In this document: positions 8,291 to 18,266 of the stretch, piece after piece
Position numbering within the stretch: position 1 is the stretch's first letter
Layout of the letters: the number at the start of each line of letters is the position of its first letter
From: Siphonobacter sp. SORGH_AS_0500
Lineage (GTDB): Bacteria; Bacteroidota; Bacteroidia; Cytophagales; Spirosomataceae
NCBI RefSeq assembly: GCF_002838835.1
Contig: NZ_NHPP01000010.1
Span: 1 to 64,000, forward strand
Direction of reading: 5' to 3'
DNA: 64,000 nucleotides
Notes under the pieces: model-generated
What the model was told of the DNA's origin: nothing
The model's input: only the letters and a program-made list of their open reading frames with translations
The model's database searches: none
Program-made: the position numbers and the translations under genes

Positions 8291-8320
8291 GTCATTTGGA
8301 GCAAAGCGAAGGACCTTACT
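8291..8320 (+). repeat. Dispersed intergenic repeat, copy 1
   Basis: Reads GTCATTTGGAGCAAAGCGAA followed by GGACCTTACT. It matches, with a few differences, the reverse complements of 28499-28528 and 52960-52989. Similar GTCATCC-type GAGCGAAGCGAAGGA elements are common between genes in Cytophagales genomes. The whole 8222-8488 region reads open on the minus strand but is this repeat plus hairpins, not a gene. Confidence 0.6.
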
Positions 8321-8411
8321 TAAGATTGGGTACCACTTCTTGGGTGGGAGTTCATTAGCTTTTCGTAAACTTCGGCCCATTTTTACGGGAGGTCTCTCTT
8401 CGTTCAAGATG

Positions 8412-8448
8412 ACAAGCTGAATAATGAAACGTTTATTATTCAGCTTGT
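8412..8448 (-). terminator. Strong hairpin downstream of the flavin-binding protein gene
   Basis: Perfect 14-bp arms (8412-8425 ACAAGCTGAATAAT and 8435-8448) with a 9-base loop, 44 bases beyond the stop of the leftward gene ending at 8492. The likely terminator. Confidence 0.7.
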
Positions 8449-8491
8449 AGTTAGTCGGATGACAAACCAACACCGAGCATTGACTCACTTC

Positions 8492-9115
8492 TTATCGCAA
8501 ATGTTCAGGTAGCGGAATATGCTGCGAAAGATCATCGGCAATGGGAGTCAGGCGTTTGTGTTGCAGGGGGATAATCCCCGACCAGATGTCAAGCGGTAGA
8601 TCTTCTTCTTCATTATTGGGCATGCCCGTCCGGGATTTGGCCGAAGCCTGATCGAGAGAAAAGGCTAAAACGGTAGTTTTACGCACTTCGCTTTCAGTCA
8701 TGGGCCGCAGGTAATTCCAACTGCCTGGAACGATCTTCTCTGTTAACCATTGCAAAGAATCCCACTTGAGTTGAGGCGATTCAATTTTTTCCGCCTCGGC
8801 AAAAACAATGACGGATTTATAGTTTACCGAATGGCTAAAAGCTGATCGGGCTACTACCAACGCATCTACCAGCATAATGGTAATGCAAACGGGAATTCCC
8901 GTTTCAAGACTTCGAATAAAATGACTACCTACCGAGCCGTGGATGTATAGTTTGTCTTCGTAACGCACGAAAGACGTAGGAATGGAAAAAGGCAGACCGT
9001 CCTGCACGTAACTAATGGTGCAGAATAAAGCTTCGTCCAAAATAGGGTAGATTACCTCTTTTTCTAAACTGGCTTTTTTAGGGGCTCGGCTGGGAAGTAA
9101 AGGCTGTGGTTTCAT
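8492..9115 (-). CDS. Pyridoxamine 5'-phosphate oxidase-like flavin-binding protein
   Basis: 207 residues, no signal peptide, cytoplasmic. The split-barrel PNPOx-like fold is indicated by ALFCTISYVQDGLPFSIPTSFVRYEDKLYIHGSVGSHFIRSL followed by GIPVCITIMLVDALVVARSAFSHSVNYKSVIVFAEA, a pattern of the FMN-binding 'pyridoxamine 5'-phosphate oxidase family' (NimA-like) proteins. These bind FMN or F420-type flavins and reduce unknown or nitro substrates. They are not the true PdxH. A MocR/PdxR-type regulator gene lies 1.7 kb away, but a serine hydrolase gene separates them, so a functional link is only a guess. Confidence 0.85.
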   Translation of the reverse strand: MKPQPLLPSRAPKKASLEKEVIYPILDEALFCTISYVQDGLPFSIPTSFVRYEDKLYIHGSVGSHFIRSLETGIPVCITIMLVDALVVARSAFSHSVNYKSVIVFAEAEKIESPQLKWDSLQWLTEKIVPGSWNYLRPMTESEVRKTTVLAFSLDQASAKSRTGMPNNEEEDLPLDIWSGIIPLQHKRLTPIADDLSQHIPLPEHLR

Positions 9116-9320
9116 TGCTTTTTTTCACAAAACTCTAGTTTTATTGGATGGGTATAATCGTCCATTTTTTATATTTTGAGTAGTCCAATTCTCTTTTACT
9201 ATCTTATTATAACCCTTCAGAATTAGCTTCCAGATGATTTTAAATGCTGCTCATGCAGCGACTCTAGATAAATAGACGTCATTACTTATAATTTATAGAC
9301 AGCCACCTTATCGTTCTGGT

Positions 9321-10709
9321 ATGAAACAGCTCAACCTTACCTTTTTACTGCTAGTTACCTTTTGCTATTCCACCACCGCTCAAACTAAAGTTGAACTTCT
9401 CGACAGCCTCTTCACTAATTTATATAATTATGGGAAGTTCAATGGAAATGTACTCGTGGCAGAAGAGGGAAAACCCATCTTTGAAAAAAGTTACGGCAAG
9501 GCCGAAGAACAATCAGGGCGATTATTAACCACTGAATCGGTTTTTGAGCTGGCGTCGGTTTCCAAGCAGTTTACAGCCATGGGAATTGTCCTTTTGCAAA
9601 AGCAGGGAAAACTCAAGTACGACGATTTACTTTCCAAGTATATTCCAGAACTTCATTTTTATGGCCCCGTTACGATCCGCCACTTGCTACATCATACGGC
9701 AGGATTACCCGATTACATGGATGTCATGGATGAGCATTGGGACAAAACGAAAATCGCTACCAACGATGATGTCATTAAGACTTTTGCCCGGCTTCAGCCT
9801 AAAGTAGTATTTGCCCCTAATGAAAAGTACGAATACAGCAATACGGGTTATATGCTACTGGGCAGTATCATTGAACGAGTCTCTAAAAAAACGTATGGCG
9901 TATATCTGGATAAGTTCATTTTCAAACCCTTGCAAATGAACCATACGCTGGTATATCGAAGTCGTTTTCAACCTCACAAAATAGAAAACTATGCCTTAGG
10001 CTATGAGCAGGATAGTACGGGTAAAAAAGTATTACCCGATAGCTACGGCAAAGCGTATTACTCCTATTTTCTCGACGGAATCGTAGGGGATGGAATGGTC
10101 AATTCGAGCCTGGAAGATTTGCTCCGATGGGATCAGGCCCTTTACACCGACAAGCTGGTTAACCAGACGGACAAAGAGCAAATTTTCAATGGAACTACTA
10201 CCCTGGATGGCAAGAAAACGACCTATGGCTTTGGATGGATGATCAAAAATTCTGACAAGTACGGTAAGATCGTAAATCATTCGGGTAGCTGGGCGGGTTA
10301 CGTCACCTTCATTGAAAGGCATTTGGATCATCAAAAAACCTTCATCGCCTTACAGAACAACTACATGCGGAGGACCAAGATCCCATCGGCTGAAGTAAGA
10401 AAAATTCTTTACGGGGAAAAGGTTGAAATTGAAAGCTATAAACCCATTCAGGTGACGAGCCAGAGCCTGGAAAAGTATGAAGGCGTATATACGTCTGCTG
10501 ACCTACCTTTTAAAATTAAAATATACATCAAAGACGGCTTTTTATACGGTCACGCTCAGGCCAAAAAGCAAAGGCCATTCAAACTAGATGCCTTTGAAAA
10601 TCAGGTGTTCCTTTGCGAAGACGCCAATATAAAAATGATATTTAATCCAGAAAGCCATACCATGGACTATACACAGGGGGCTAAAAAACTGCTCTTTACG
10701 AAAGATTAA
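9321..10709 (+). CDS. Serine hydrolase, beta-lactamase/penicillin-binding class C family
   Basis: 462 residues with a signal peptide (MKQLNLTFLLLVTFCYSTTAQ). The class-C motifs are complete: Ser79-V-S-Lys82 (ASVSKQF), Tyr172-Ser-Asn174 (EYSNTGY) and His320-Ser-Gly322 (NHSGSW, in the KTG position). The C-terminal ~110 residues form an extra beta-rich domain common in these exported esterase/peptidase relatives. Likely periplasmic, and the substrate is unknown (peptidase, esterase or DD-peptidase activities occur in the family). It stands alone on the plus strand. Confidence 0.92.
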   Translation: MKQLNLTFLLLVTFCYSTTAQTKVELLDSLFTNLYNYGKFNGNVLVAEEGKPIFEKSYGKAEEQSGRLLTTESVFELASVSKQFTAMGIVLLQKQGKLKYDDLLSKYIPELHFYGPVTIRHLLHHTAGLPDYMDVMDEHWDKTKIATNDDVIKTFARLQPKVVFAPNEKYEYSNTGYMLLGSIIERVSKKTYGVYLDKFIFKPLQMNHTLVYRSRFQPHKIENYALGYEQDSTGKKVLPDSYGKAYYSYFLDGIVGDGMVNSSLEDLLRWDQALYTDKLVNQTDKEQIFNGTTTLDGKKTTYGFGWMIKNSDKYGKIVNHSGSWAGYVTFIERHLDHQKTFIALQNNYMRRTKIPSAEVRKILYGEKVEIESYKPIQVTSQSLEKYEGVYTSADLPFKIKIYIKDGFLYGHAQAKKQRPFKLDAFENQVFLCEDANIKMIFNPESHTMDYTQGAKKLLFTKD

Positions 10710-10804
10710 TGCCCGAGTGGTAAGGTTAGTCGAAAGTCATTTGCTTTTTTTACTGTTCTTATCACCTACGGTGCGGTAATCAAAGCAGTACATTTTTTCT
10801 TACG

Positions 10805-12241
10805 ATGTGGACGTTCACCCTTACCCTGGATCGGACCAGTTCTCAGCCCTTATATCTTCAGCTTTCTACTCAGCTGATGGATCACATTCGAAGCGGTCAA
10901 TTGCTTTGGGGTCAACAGTTACCGAGCAGTAGAAAGCTTGCGGAACGACTACAGGTTCATCGGAAAACTATTGTGCAGGCGTATGATGAATTACTGGCTC
11001 AGGGCTGGCTGGAAAGTCGGCAGGGGAGTGGCACTTTCGTCACCACGCATTTTCCAGAAAGTAAACCCTCGCTTCAAACAAGTTTTGATCCTTTAAAAAC
11101 GGCAGGCTTTTCCTTTGAGTCCAAGCCTTTTTTAGAGCGTCCCCCTTTGCTGGCCCAGGGACCTTACCATTTGGATGATGGATTTCCCGACGTTCGGTTA
11201 GCCCCTTTGCTGGATCTTTCCCGGGCGTATCGCAATCAACTGCTTCGCTCAAATGCGTATAGCCGTTTGGGTTATAATGACCCTATGGGCTCGGGCTGGC
11301 TTCGCGAGCAGTTATCCCTGTATCTGAATGAAACCAGAGGGCTGCATACCACAGCTGCTAATGTGCTCATTGTTCGGGGAACGATGATGGGTTTTTCTTA
11401 ACCAGTACCGCTTTTGTGAAACCCGGCGATTACGTAGCCCTGGACTCGATGAGCTGGTCGGGTTCGACGCTTAATCTGGAGCAGGCCGGAGCCCGGCTGC
11501 TAAGTGTGCCCGTAGATGAGCATGGCCTTCAGGTTGAGGTTTTAGCTGAGCTTTGCCAGCAGTACCCGATTCGCATGCTTTACCTCACCTCGCACCATCA
11601 TTATCCGACGACCGTAGCTTTAAAAGCCGAGCGTCGGATGAAGCTGATGAGTCTGTCGCGGCAGTATGGTTTTCTCATCTTCGAAGATGATTATGACTTT
11701 GATTTTCATTACGAGCAAAAGCCCCTTTTTCCCCTGGCCAGCGTGGATACGAGCGGAATGGTTATGTACTGCGGCTCGTTTACGAAGACCATTGCTCCAG
11801 CCTTCCGCGTAGGATATTTAGTGGGGCCTGAAGATGCCATTCGCCATTTATCCCGGCTGAGAAGAATCATTGACCGACAGGGTGATATGATGCTGGAAAA
11901 CGCACTGGCTCAATTACTCGAAGAAGGCCTGATTCAGCGGCATTTACGAAAAGCTTGAGAATCTACAAAAAGCGGCGGGATTATTTTACTCAGGCTTTAT
12001 CCCACGAATTAGCCGATAGCATTCACTTTCAAACACCCGAGGCGGCCTTGCTTTCTGGACTCAGTTCAAAGAAGGGACTAATCTGGTAGAAGTGGCCAGC
12101 AAGGCTTTAAAAAAGGGACTCTATTTCTCGAATGGCATTCAGCATGGGCCTTTAACTTTTCCCTCTACCCGGTTAGGCTTTGCTTCTTCCAATGAAGAGG
12201 AATTGAGCCACTGCGTTAAAATTCTTAAGTCCTGTCTATAA
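10805..12241 (+). pseudogene. MocR/PdxR-type GntR regulator with aminotransferase domain, broken by three single-base deletions
   Basis: An N-terminal winged helix (residues about 10-75: QPLYLQLSTQLMDHIRSGQ, LPSSRKLAERLQVHRKTIVQAYDEL) is followed by a class-I aminotransferase fold including the PLP lysine motif YCGSFTKTIAPAFRVGYLVGP. The frame breaks near 11392-11396 (T5, one T missing), 11955-11956 (TT) and 12041-12042 (GG). Adding one base at each gives a continuous protein ending TRLGFASSNEEELSHCVKILKSCL at 12241. MocR proteins are transcription regulators that sense PLP or amino-compound metabolites. Three deletions in homopolymers with otherwise intact motifs suggest sequencing error or very recent decay. 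Confidence 0.88.
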
Positions 12242-12279
12242 AAAAAGGGTTTCAGACTATCAGATCTGAAACCCTTTTT
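12242..12279. terminator. Bidirectional terminator between mocR and the M28 peptidase gene
   Basis: 15-bp perfect stem AAAAAGGGTTTCAGA (12242-12256) / TCTGAAACCCTTTTT (12265-12279), with A and T runs on both sides. It starts at the mocR stop codon. Confidence 0.92.
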
Positions 12280-12345
12280 GGGTTATGAGCCATTGAGTAT
12301 CAATTTGTAAACGGATAACCGCAGCCGCTAAAAACGATCCACTAC

Positions 12346-13960
12346 TTATTTACGGGTAATATTTTTAAACTCTGAATCCTTTTTCCAGCCGGGGTAAACG
12401 GGTTCGGTTGTGAGCTTATAGCCGATGTTAAACAGAAGTCGCATGTCTTCAATGATACCTGATAAATCCCAGTTAGGATCGTACTCGTCGGAGGGTTTGT
12501 GGTAATGATTGGTATTATAATCTTCCTTTTTCTTCCGGCCCCAGGCTCCCCATGTTCGATGGAAACCACGCCGTTTTCTAAATACATGGAAGGCACGCCG
12601 ACTTTGGCAAAATTGAAGTGATCTGATCGGAAGTACCAGCCGCCAGCGGGGTTGAATTCGGGGCGGGTAAAGCGACCCTGCCGGCGGGCGGCTCCTTCCA
12701 CTATATCATCTAAATCCGACTGCCCTTTCCCTACAATAATCACATCCTTCATCCGACCAAAGGGCTGCAAAATATCCAGATTGATGTTAGCAATGGTTTT
12801 GGAAAGCGGATACACGGGATGCGTAGCGTAATACTCCGAGCCCAAAAGACCCTGCTCTTCGCCCGTCACGCTCATGAACAAAAGCGAGCGGGATGGTTTT
12901 TTTTAAGTTGGGTAAAGGCTTTGGCCAGTTCCATAATGGCGGCAACGCCCGTACCATTATCCGCCGCTCCGTTGTAAATCGAATCGCCGTTGATGGGCTC
13001 TCCTTTGCCAAAGTGATCCCAGTGAGCAGTATAAATGACCACTTCTTCCGCCCGATCTGTTCCGGGAAGGTAGGCTAGTACGTTTTTTGAAACGGAAGTT
13101 TTGACCTGATTATCCAAAGCAATCGAAGCCTTCACGCCCAGAGGAACGGGCTTAAAACCGCGTTTAGCCGCCTGCTGATACAAATCCGTGCTTTTTCCGG
13201 CCATTGCTAGTAACTTTTCCGTCGTTTCCTTCGAAAGCCAGCCTTCTACTTTGGCTCGGCTATGGTTATTATCTGGACTTTGCAGGTAGAGCTTGGATTT
13301 CGACCAGCCGCTTCTCACAACGTCCCAGGGGTAACTGGCCGCTTTGGTATCGTGAATAAGCAAAACACCGGCGGCTCCCTGCCGGGCCGCTTCTTCAAAT
13401 TTATAGGTCCAGCGACCATAATAAGTCATGGTCTTACCTTTAAAAAGTGTCGAATCAGCCAGACCCGGATCGTTCACTAATACCAGAACCGTTTTGCCCT
13501 TGACATTAAGGCCCTGGTAATCGTTCCAGCCAAATTCGGGAGCGACAATGCCGTACCCTACGAAAACCATCTCCGAATTCTCCAGACTGACTTTGGCATC
13601 CGTCCAGCGGCTGGCTGCCACAAAATCAGTCAGGTAATTAAGTTTAAGCTCTTTATTGTTAGTCGCCAGTTTTAAAGGAACCGAAGGCTTGGATAAAATA
13701 TCAACTAAAGGCACGTCCTGAAAGTAGCTCTGATTATTACCAGGCTTAAGACCCATTTTCTTGAATTCAGTCTCCAGATACTTAACCGTTACTTCTTCTC
13801 CGTGGCTAAAGGGCTTACGTCCTTCAAAGGCATCAGAAGACAGGTGTTTGACATATTCGGTAAAGGGCCGAGCCGTAATGAGACTGTCAATAGAAGTGGG
13901 TTTCTGGGCCCATACACTTAGCGTACTTAGTAAAAAAAGGAGAGTAACTCGCGTGAACAT
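12346..13960 (-). pseudogene. M28-family peptidase, interrupted by two single-base deletions
   Basis: Starts at the ATG complementary to 13958-13960 (MFTRVTLLFLLSTLSVWAQ signal peptide). The PA-like part (VGYGIVAPEFGWNDYQGLNVKGKTVLV) and the M28 motifs TAHWDHFG, GAADNGTGVAA, TGEEQGLLGS, NINLDI and RSDHFNFAKVGVP are all present. The frame is lost at a T8 run (12897-12904; one more base yields LKKKPSRSLLFMSVTGEEQG) and at C4 (12548-12551; one more base yields HGGAWGRKKKEDYN). The repaired frame ends at 12346. It is a paralogue of the peptidase at 5.8-7.3 kb. All zinc ligands survive, so this is probably a functional gene with base-calling deletions. Confidence 0.88.
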
Positions 13961-14294
13961 GGTATAATTCGGATGGACTAATAACCGAAGATAGGATTTC
14001 TCTGTACTCAAATGGAAACAGAAAGGAATTTTAAATGCGGTTATCTAACTAAAAAGGAACCAACTCATCCGCAGGAATAATTCAAAGGCTCTTTTGTTGT
14101 AATTATAAATTATTGAAAATCAATCATTCGAAGAGTTGTGGCTTACCTAAGCATTCATGAACTAGAACCCTTCTCCGTACGACGTTCGATGGACATCTGT
14201 CTGTATTCCTGGTAACGGCATGTTGCCCGCAATCCGGACGTATGGGGAAAGCTTTCGGGTTATGCTTTCCCCGTACATTCGGAATGAACAGATA
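13961..14294. other. Intergenic region with a hairpin
   Basis: 334 bases with no open frame of note. It contains the upstream region of the leftward M28 gene and, at 14234-14282, an imperfect 19-bp stem built around GGGGAAAGC (14244-14252) / GCTTTCCCC (14264-14272), 13 bases beyond the stop of the beta-barrel gene at 14295. The hairpin is probably the terminator of the TonB-receptor operon. Confidence 0.5.
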
Positions 14295-14996
14295 TTAGAA
14301 TTGATACGAAAGACCTAGGGTGCCGTTAACGCCACTTATTTTCTCGTGGTACGACGAAATCATACGACCAGACGTATTGTTGATGTTGGTATAAGAAACG
14401 GAAAAATCTGGCTTTGTACTAGCGTAATCAGCTCGTAAGGATAAGCCAAAATGAGGAAGGAAAGCCCAGCGAACACCAGCCCCCAGTTGATAAGCAAAAC
14501 TGGTAGCGGTTGATTTATTCTGGGTAAACACGGATTCGTCTTCCAGGGCTACACGCAAGAGGGGTAATGTGGCGGTAGAAAAACCCGCAAGTCCCCTTAG
14601 ATCCAGAGTGAATTTGTTAAAAGCAAATGAATAGTACGGCCCCGCCAGAAACGAATGGAGCCTGTAATGTTTGCTGGTAACGATGGCCTGATCAACGTCA
14701 AAATCTTCCCGGTAACCTTCCGCTAACGGTTGGGTTCGAACGCCGTAGTCAGCCTGGCTAATACTGAGGCCCAGTCCGAAATGTTTACCCCAAAACCAGG
14801 CTCCCTGAATACCTCCGACGGAACCGGAGCGGGCAAAACCGGAGCGAGGATTAGCGTAATTGCTTTGGGAAAAATTGCCGGAAATCCCCGACCAGCCTCC
14901 AAAGACTTCCACAAACGAACGGGGGTTGGTCTGGGCAAATGTAAGGGTAGGTACGAATAGGATCAAACTAAACAGAAATGGCAGAATACGTTTCAT
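14295..14996 (-). CDS. Outer-membrane beta-barrel protein
   Basis: 233 residues with a signal peptide (MKRILPFLFSLILFVPTLTFAQ). The mature part alternates hydrophobic and polar residues in strands rich in Gly and aromatics (FVEVFGGWSGISGNF, HFGLGLSISQADYGVR, LGAGVRWAFLPHFGLSLRADYAST) and ends in Phe, as expected for BAM-inserted barrels. About eight to ten strands. It is the third gene of an operon with a lipoprotein and a TonB-dependent receptor (32-base gap), so it may assist the same uptake process. Confidence 0.85.
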   Translation of the reverse strand: MKRILPFLFSLILFVPTLTFAQTNPRSFVEVFGGWSGISGNFSQSNYANPRSGFARSGSVGGIQGAWFWGKHFGLGLSISQADYGVRTQPLAEGYREDFDVDQAIVTSKHYRLHSFLAGPYYSFAFNKFTLDLRGLAGFSTATLPLLRVALEDESVFTQNKSTATSFAYQLGAGVRWAFLPHFGLSLRADYASTKPDFSVSYTNINNTSGRMISSYHEKISGVNGTLGLSYQF

Positions 14997-15028
14997 AATG
15001 CTGGATGTAAATAGATGAAAGACTATAC

Positions 15029-15586
15029 TTATTGAATCACAACGTCGAAATTGGTATCGAGATCCGAAGAACCCGGAGTAGCAGTACCGTCTTTAGTATT
15101 AGGCTGGTGACGTAAGACCACATGCAGTTTGCCCGTGCTAGCGGCTCCCGTGCGTACATCGTACGTCAGACCAACCGGGTAGGGACCTGGAGCGGGATTC
15201 GTATCTTTATCCGTAATGGTGACAGCCATATTCAAACCACTGGCGGGGGTATAAACAAAGAGGTGAATATTCTGACGTTCCTTGATTTCCGCACTAACAT
15301 CCGCGACGGGGGAGCTGGTTTTGTCCAAAAGCAGTATGACTCCGCTGTAGGAAGCATTAGCCTTGAGTCGAAGCGTGTCTTTGCTAAAATCGACAGTTCC
15401 GTTAAGGCCATCCACGGTAGCAGTCACTACCTCTGTAGGGTTCGCTTTATTGGTGAGCTGAAGCGTAGCTGTTGTCAGGGCTTCGTTATCAATCGTAGGA
15501 GCAACGGATTGCTCTTCTTTGTTACAGCTTACCAGAAAAAAGACGGATAAGAAGCCTAACACTGAAAGGATTCGTTTCATGGTCAT
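15029..15586 (-). CDS. Lipoprotein partner of a TonB-dependent receptor
   Basis: 185 residues with lipobox LVSC. An ATG two codons downstream (MKRILSV) is an equally good start. The mature protein is a beta-rich domain (ATLQLTNKANPTEVVTATVDGL, LRLKANASYSGVILLLDKTSS, ALTYD-like VGLTYDVRT, GKLHVVLRHQPNTKDG) without a family I can name. It follows the TonB receptor by 21 bases. Bacteroidota receptors often pair with a surface lipoprotein that captures the ligand, which is the best guess here. Confidence 0.8.
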   Translation of the reverse strand: MTMKRILSVLGFLSVFFLVSCNKEEQSVAPTIDNEALTTATLQLTNKANPTEVVTATVDGLNGTVDFSKDTLRLKANASYSGVILLLDKTSSPVADVSAEIKERQNIHLFVYTPASGLNMAVTITDKDTNPAPGPYPVGLTYDVRTGAASTGKLHVVLRHQPNTKDGTATPGSSDLDTNFDVVIQ

Positions 15587-15607
15587 TGATTGTTTAATAT
15601 AGAAAAA

Positions 15608-17971
15608 TTAGAAAGGGATTTTAATCTTAAGGTTGATGCTTCGACCGGGTTCAGCAGCGAAGTAGCGGAAGCGGTTTAGGTAATCCCGATAGACTACATT
15701 CGTCAGATTAGTACCGCTGAGAATAATCCCGATTGATTGTTTGGCAAGGGCAAGGGTGGTAGCCATTTCAGCACCGAAAAGAAAATATCCCGGCGGTGGT
15801 GAGGCAAAATCTCCCGTATAGACAAAATGCCCATTTTCCAGTCGACTGGTAACAGTGGGGGCTCGGGTTTGTCGAGCCACGTACAAACCCGAAATTTTCA
15901 GGTAGGTACGGGTCATTTTTTTCCAGTCTTTCAACGTATAGGTTATACTGTTGTCGGTTCGGTTAGGCGTAATAAACACCAGGTAATCCTGATTCGTATG
16001 ATCGTAGGCGTACAGCAGGGATGTTTTGGAGGTAAAACTCAGGTGGGTCGTAAAAGCATAGCTAAAAGTCAGGTCAACGCCTTTGAAGGTTGCTCGTACC
16101 TGATTGTAACTGTAGGAGGGGAAAACGCCACGTTGCCGTACCAGAGGCAATGAGTCTGGGTTTAAGTAGATATAGTTTGAAATCAGGTTAGAATAAAGCC
16201 CCAATTCTGCCGTAAACGATTGGTGGGAGTAATGAAGAGCAATCGAGGCATTGTAGGCCTGTTCCGGTCTCAGATTGGCATTGCCATGCTCATAGGCTAC
16301 GGCACTTTGGTGTAACCCATTGGAGTAGAGTTCGGCGACGTTTGGAGCTCGCCAAGCTGTACTTACATTCGTAGTTAAGTCTAGATTCGGCCGAAGCTGG
16401 TATGAAATGCCCAGCGAGGCGTTCGTATTGGACCAGTTGTGCGTTTTATAATAGATAGTATTGGTTGGCTCATCGAGAAAGTAAGCCCTGAGCCAGCGGT
16501 AATCGTATCGCAGCCCCATTTCTGCCGACCATTGTTTGCGACTGAAGCGTTCCAGTGCAAAAACTCCACCCGTGTAAGTACGAAAATTAGGAATGAGGAA
16601 TAAATACTTTCGGACGTTTCCCTGGGTGAAGCCCGTAAAGCCTGCCGTACTGGACCACTGCCCGGAAGTAGCGTTTTTTGATTTTTCCCAGATTAGATCT
16701 GCAGTATGAGTAATAAGTTTTAAGTAAAGTTCAGGATTGAGGGAACCACTAAAGGATACGTAATCGTATTCCTGTCGCAGATTTTGCTGGCGGGCCAAAG
16801 TGGCTGTGAACGTTCCCAGTCGCTCTGACCGCACATACGTTCGAAGTTTCACCAAGTCGTGCTGAATGTCCTGGTAAGGACGGTTCAATTCATACGAAAA
16901 TCTGGGTTGTACCAGCGGTTCAGAACGATGGATAGCCGCGTATAAATCAGACAGACTACCAATCTGGGCCTCGGTGAACAGGCCTATTTTGGTGGCAAAA
17001 CGACTATAGAAAACCTCTAATCCCGCATTCTTTCGGTCATAATGGACGTCACCAGAAAAGTTGCGTTCCTGATAACTTGTGTTTTCCAGATAGTATCGTG
17101 GCGTTTGAATGTACCCCGATTTTTTCAGCGTACCCTGGATACGCCAGCTTAGTCCCTGTATCCAGCGGGAGGGTACCCCTTCCAGCATGCCCGATACAAC
17201 GCCCATTCGTCCATTGCTGGCTCCCGCTACATAAGCCTCGCCGCCAATGCCTGGTTGGGTGGGCATGTTTTTAGGTTCCAGCAGAATTACGCCGCCAATG
17301 GCATCCGAGCCATAGCGAATGCTGGCCGCTCCTTTGATAACGGTTATCTGGGAAGCCAGGAAGGCATCAATTTCTGGAGCATGTTCACTGCCCCATTGCT
17401 GTCCTTCCTGCCGTACGCCGTTGGTAAGAATTAAAATACGATTGCTATGTAACCCGTGGATGACAGGCTTGGAAATGGACGGACCCGTTTGAATGGAGTA
17501 CATACCCGTCAGAGCTTTCAGGCTTTCACCTAGAGACTGGCCCCGAGATTCATCCATGCCCTGACCGGATAGTTCGGCCTGCACTTGCAAAAGCTGCTGT
17601 CCTTCATATCGGTGCTGGATAATTGTGACGGCCTTTAAATCCGTTGCCTGGGAGACCATCTGAATGCTCAGCAGGGAAGAAAAAGGGATAATAACCTTTC
17701 TAATTACGGGCTGATATCCCATGAACTGGCAACGGAGGGTATAGATCCCTTGACATAAGTCCGTACATGTAAAATGACCTGTGCTGTCGGTTTGAATGTT
17801 CCGATGAATTTCCTCAATCCAGATACTTGCTTCGGGTATAGGTAATCCATCAGTACGCTGTACGAGGCCTTGCAAGTGGTATCGACAAACGGGCTGAGTT
17901 TGTGCAGTAGAAATGAAGGAATACCACCACATGCTACAGCCTAAAAGAGGTATTATTATACAATTCCGCAT
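15608..17971 (-). CDS. TonB-dependent outer-membrane receptor with N-terminal carboxypeptidase-regulatory-like domain
   Basis: 787 residues. After the signal peptide come a CarboxypepD_reg-like domain (about 30-105: GLVQRTDGLPIPEASIWIEEIHR...FMGYQPVIRKV), a plug (about 125-240: SLGESLKALTGMYSIQTGPSISKPVIHGLHSNRILILTNGVRQEGQQWG, SEHAPEIDAFLASQITVIKGAASIRYGSDAIGGVI) and a 22-strand barrel ending GRSINLKIKIPF. The GQQWGSEHAPEID plug signature is one I associate with metal (zinc-type) or heme receptors. It is the first gene of a three-gene leftward operon, with a 15-bp dyad 37-51 bases upstream of the ATG that looks like a Fur/Zur-family operator. Zinc uptake is an inference. Confidence 0.93.
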   Translation of the reverse strand: MRNCIIIPLLGCSMWWYSFISTAQTQPVCRYHLQGLVQRTDGLPIPEASIWIEEIHRNIQTDSTGHFTCTDLCQGIYTLRCQFMGYQPVIRKVIIPFSSLLSIQMVSQATDLKAVTIIQHRYEGQQLLQVQAELSGQGMDESRGQSLGESLKALTGMYSIQTGPSISKPVIHGLHSNRILILTNGVRQEGQQWGSEHAPEIDAFLASQITVIKGAASIRYGSDAIGGVILLEPKNMPTQPGIGGEAYVAGASNGRMGVVSGMLEGVPSRWIQGLSWRIQGTLKKSGYIQTPRYYLENTSYQERNFSGDVHYDRKNAGLEVFYSRFATKIGLFTEAQIGSLSDLYAAIHRSEPLVQPRFSYELNRPYQDIQHDLVKLRTYVRSERLGTFTATLARQQNLRQEYDYVSFSGSLNPELYLKLITHTADLIWEKSKNATSGQWSSTAGFTGFTQGNVRKYLFLIPNFRTYTGGVFALERFSRKQWSAEMGLRYDYRWLRAYFLDEPTNTIYYKTHNWSNTNASLGISYQLRPNLDLTTNVSTAWRAPNVAELYSNGLHQSAVAYEHGNANLRPEQAYNASIALHYSHQSFTAELGLYSNLISNYIYLNPDSLPLVRQRGVFPSYSYNQVRATFKGVDLTFSYAFTTHLSFTSKTSLLYAYDHTNQDYLVFITPNRTDNSITYTLKDWKKMTRTYLKISGLYVARQTRAPTVTSRLENGHFVYTGDFASPPPGYFLFGAEMATTLALAKQSIGIILSGTNLTNVVYRDYLNRFRYFAAEPGRSINLKIKIPF

Positions 17972-18007
17972 CTGACTTTCGCTAGAAGGAGCAAAAGTAG
18001 TTGTATG

Positions 18008-18022
18008 TGCAACAATGTTGCA
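18008..18022. promoter_or_regulatory. Fur/Zur-sized inverted repeat upstream of the TonB-receptor operon
   Basis: TGCAAC (18008-18013) AAT GTTGCA (18017-18022): a perfect 6-3-6 dyad 37 bases upstream of the receptor start codon, overlapping where the promoter should lie. Its size and position fit a metal-dependent repressor site. Confidence 0.65.
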
Positions 18023-18266
18023 TTAATATGAATTAAACACCTGTTAAAGTTTAGCAGACGGTTTTTTCCCGTAGCGATAGCCAGTGTAAGTACCTATGGT
18101 GTGGTAGATTAGTAAAAACTTGACAAGTTGCCGTAGACTAGCCTACGAAAGCAGCAGTCTCAGTACGATTCATGGGATTATTAAGATCGGTATTAAAAGC
18201 TTTTTGAGCATATTTAACAATTCATTTTAACAAATACGTTTTCAGACTCTATACCGCTTACTCGCA

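Noticed and set aside
8222..8488. 88-codon open frame on the minus strand
   Set aside because: It consists of a 14-bp-stem hairpin, a dispersed intergenic repeat and another hairpin; the translated product (for example RFAPNDSKGDK) is the usual false protein from such repeats.
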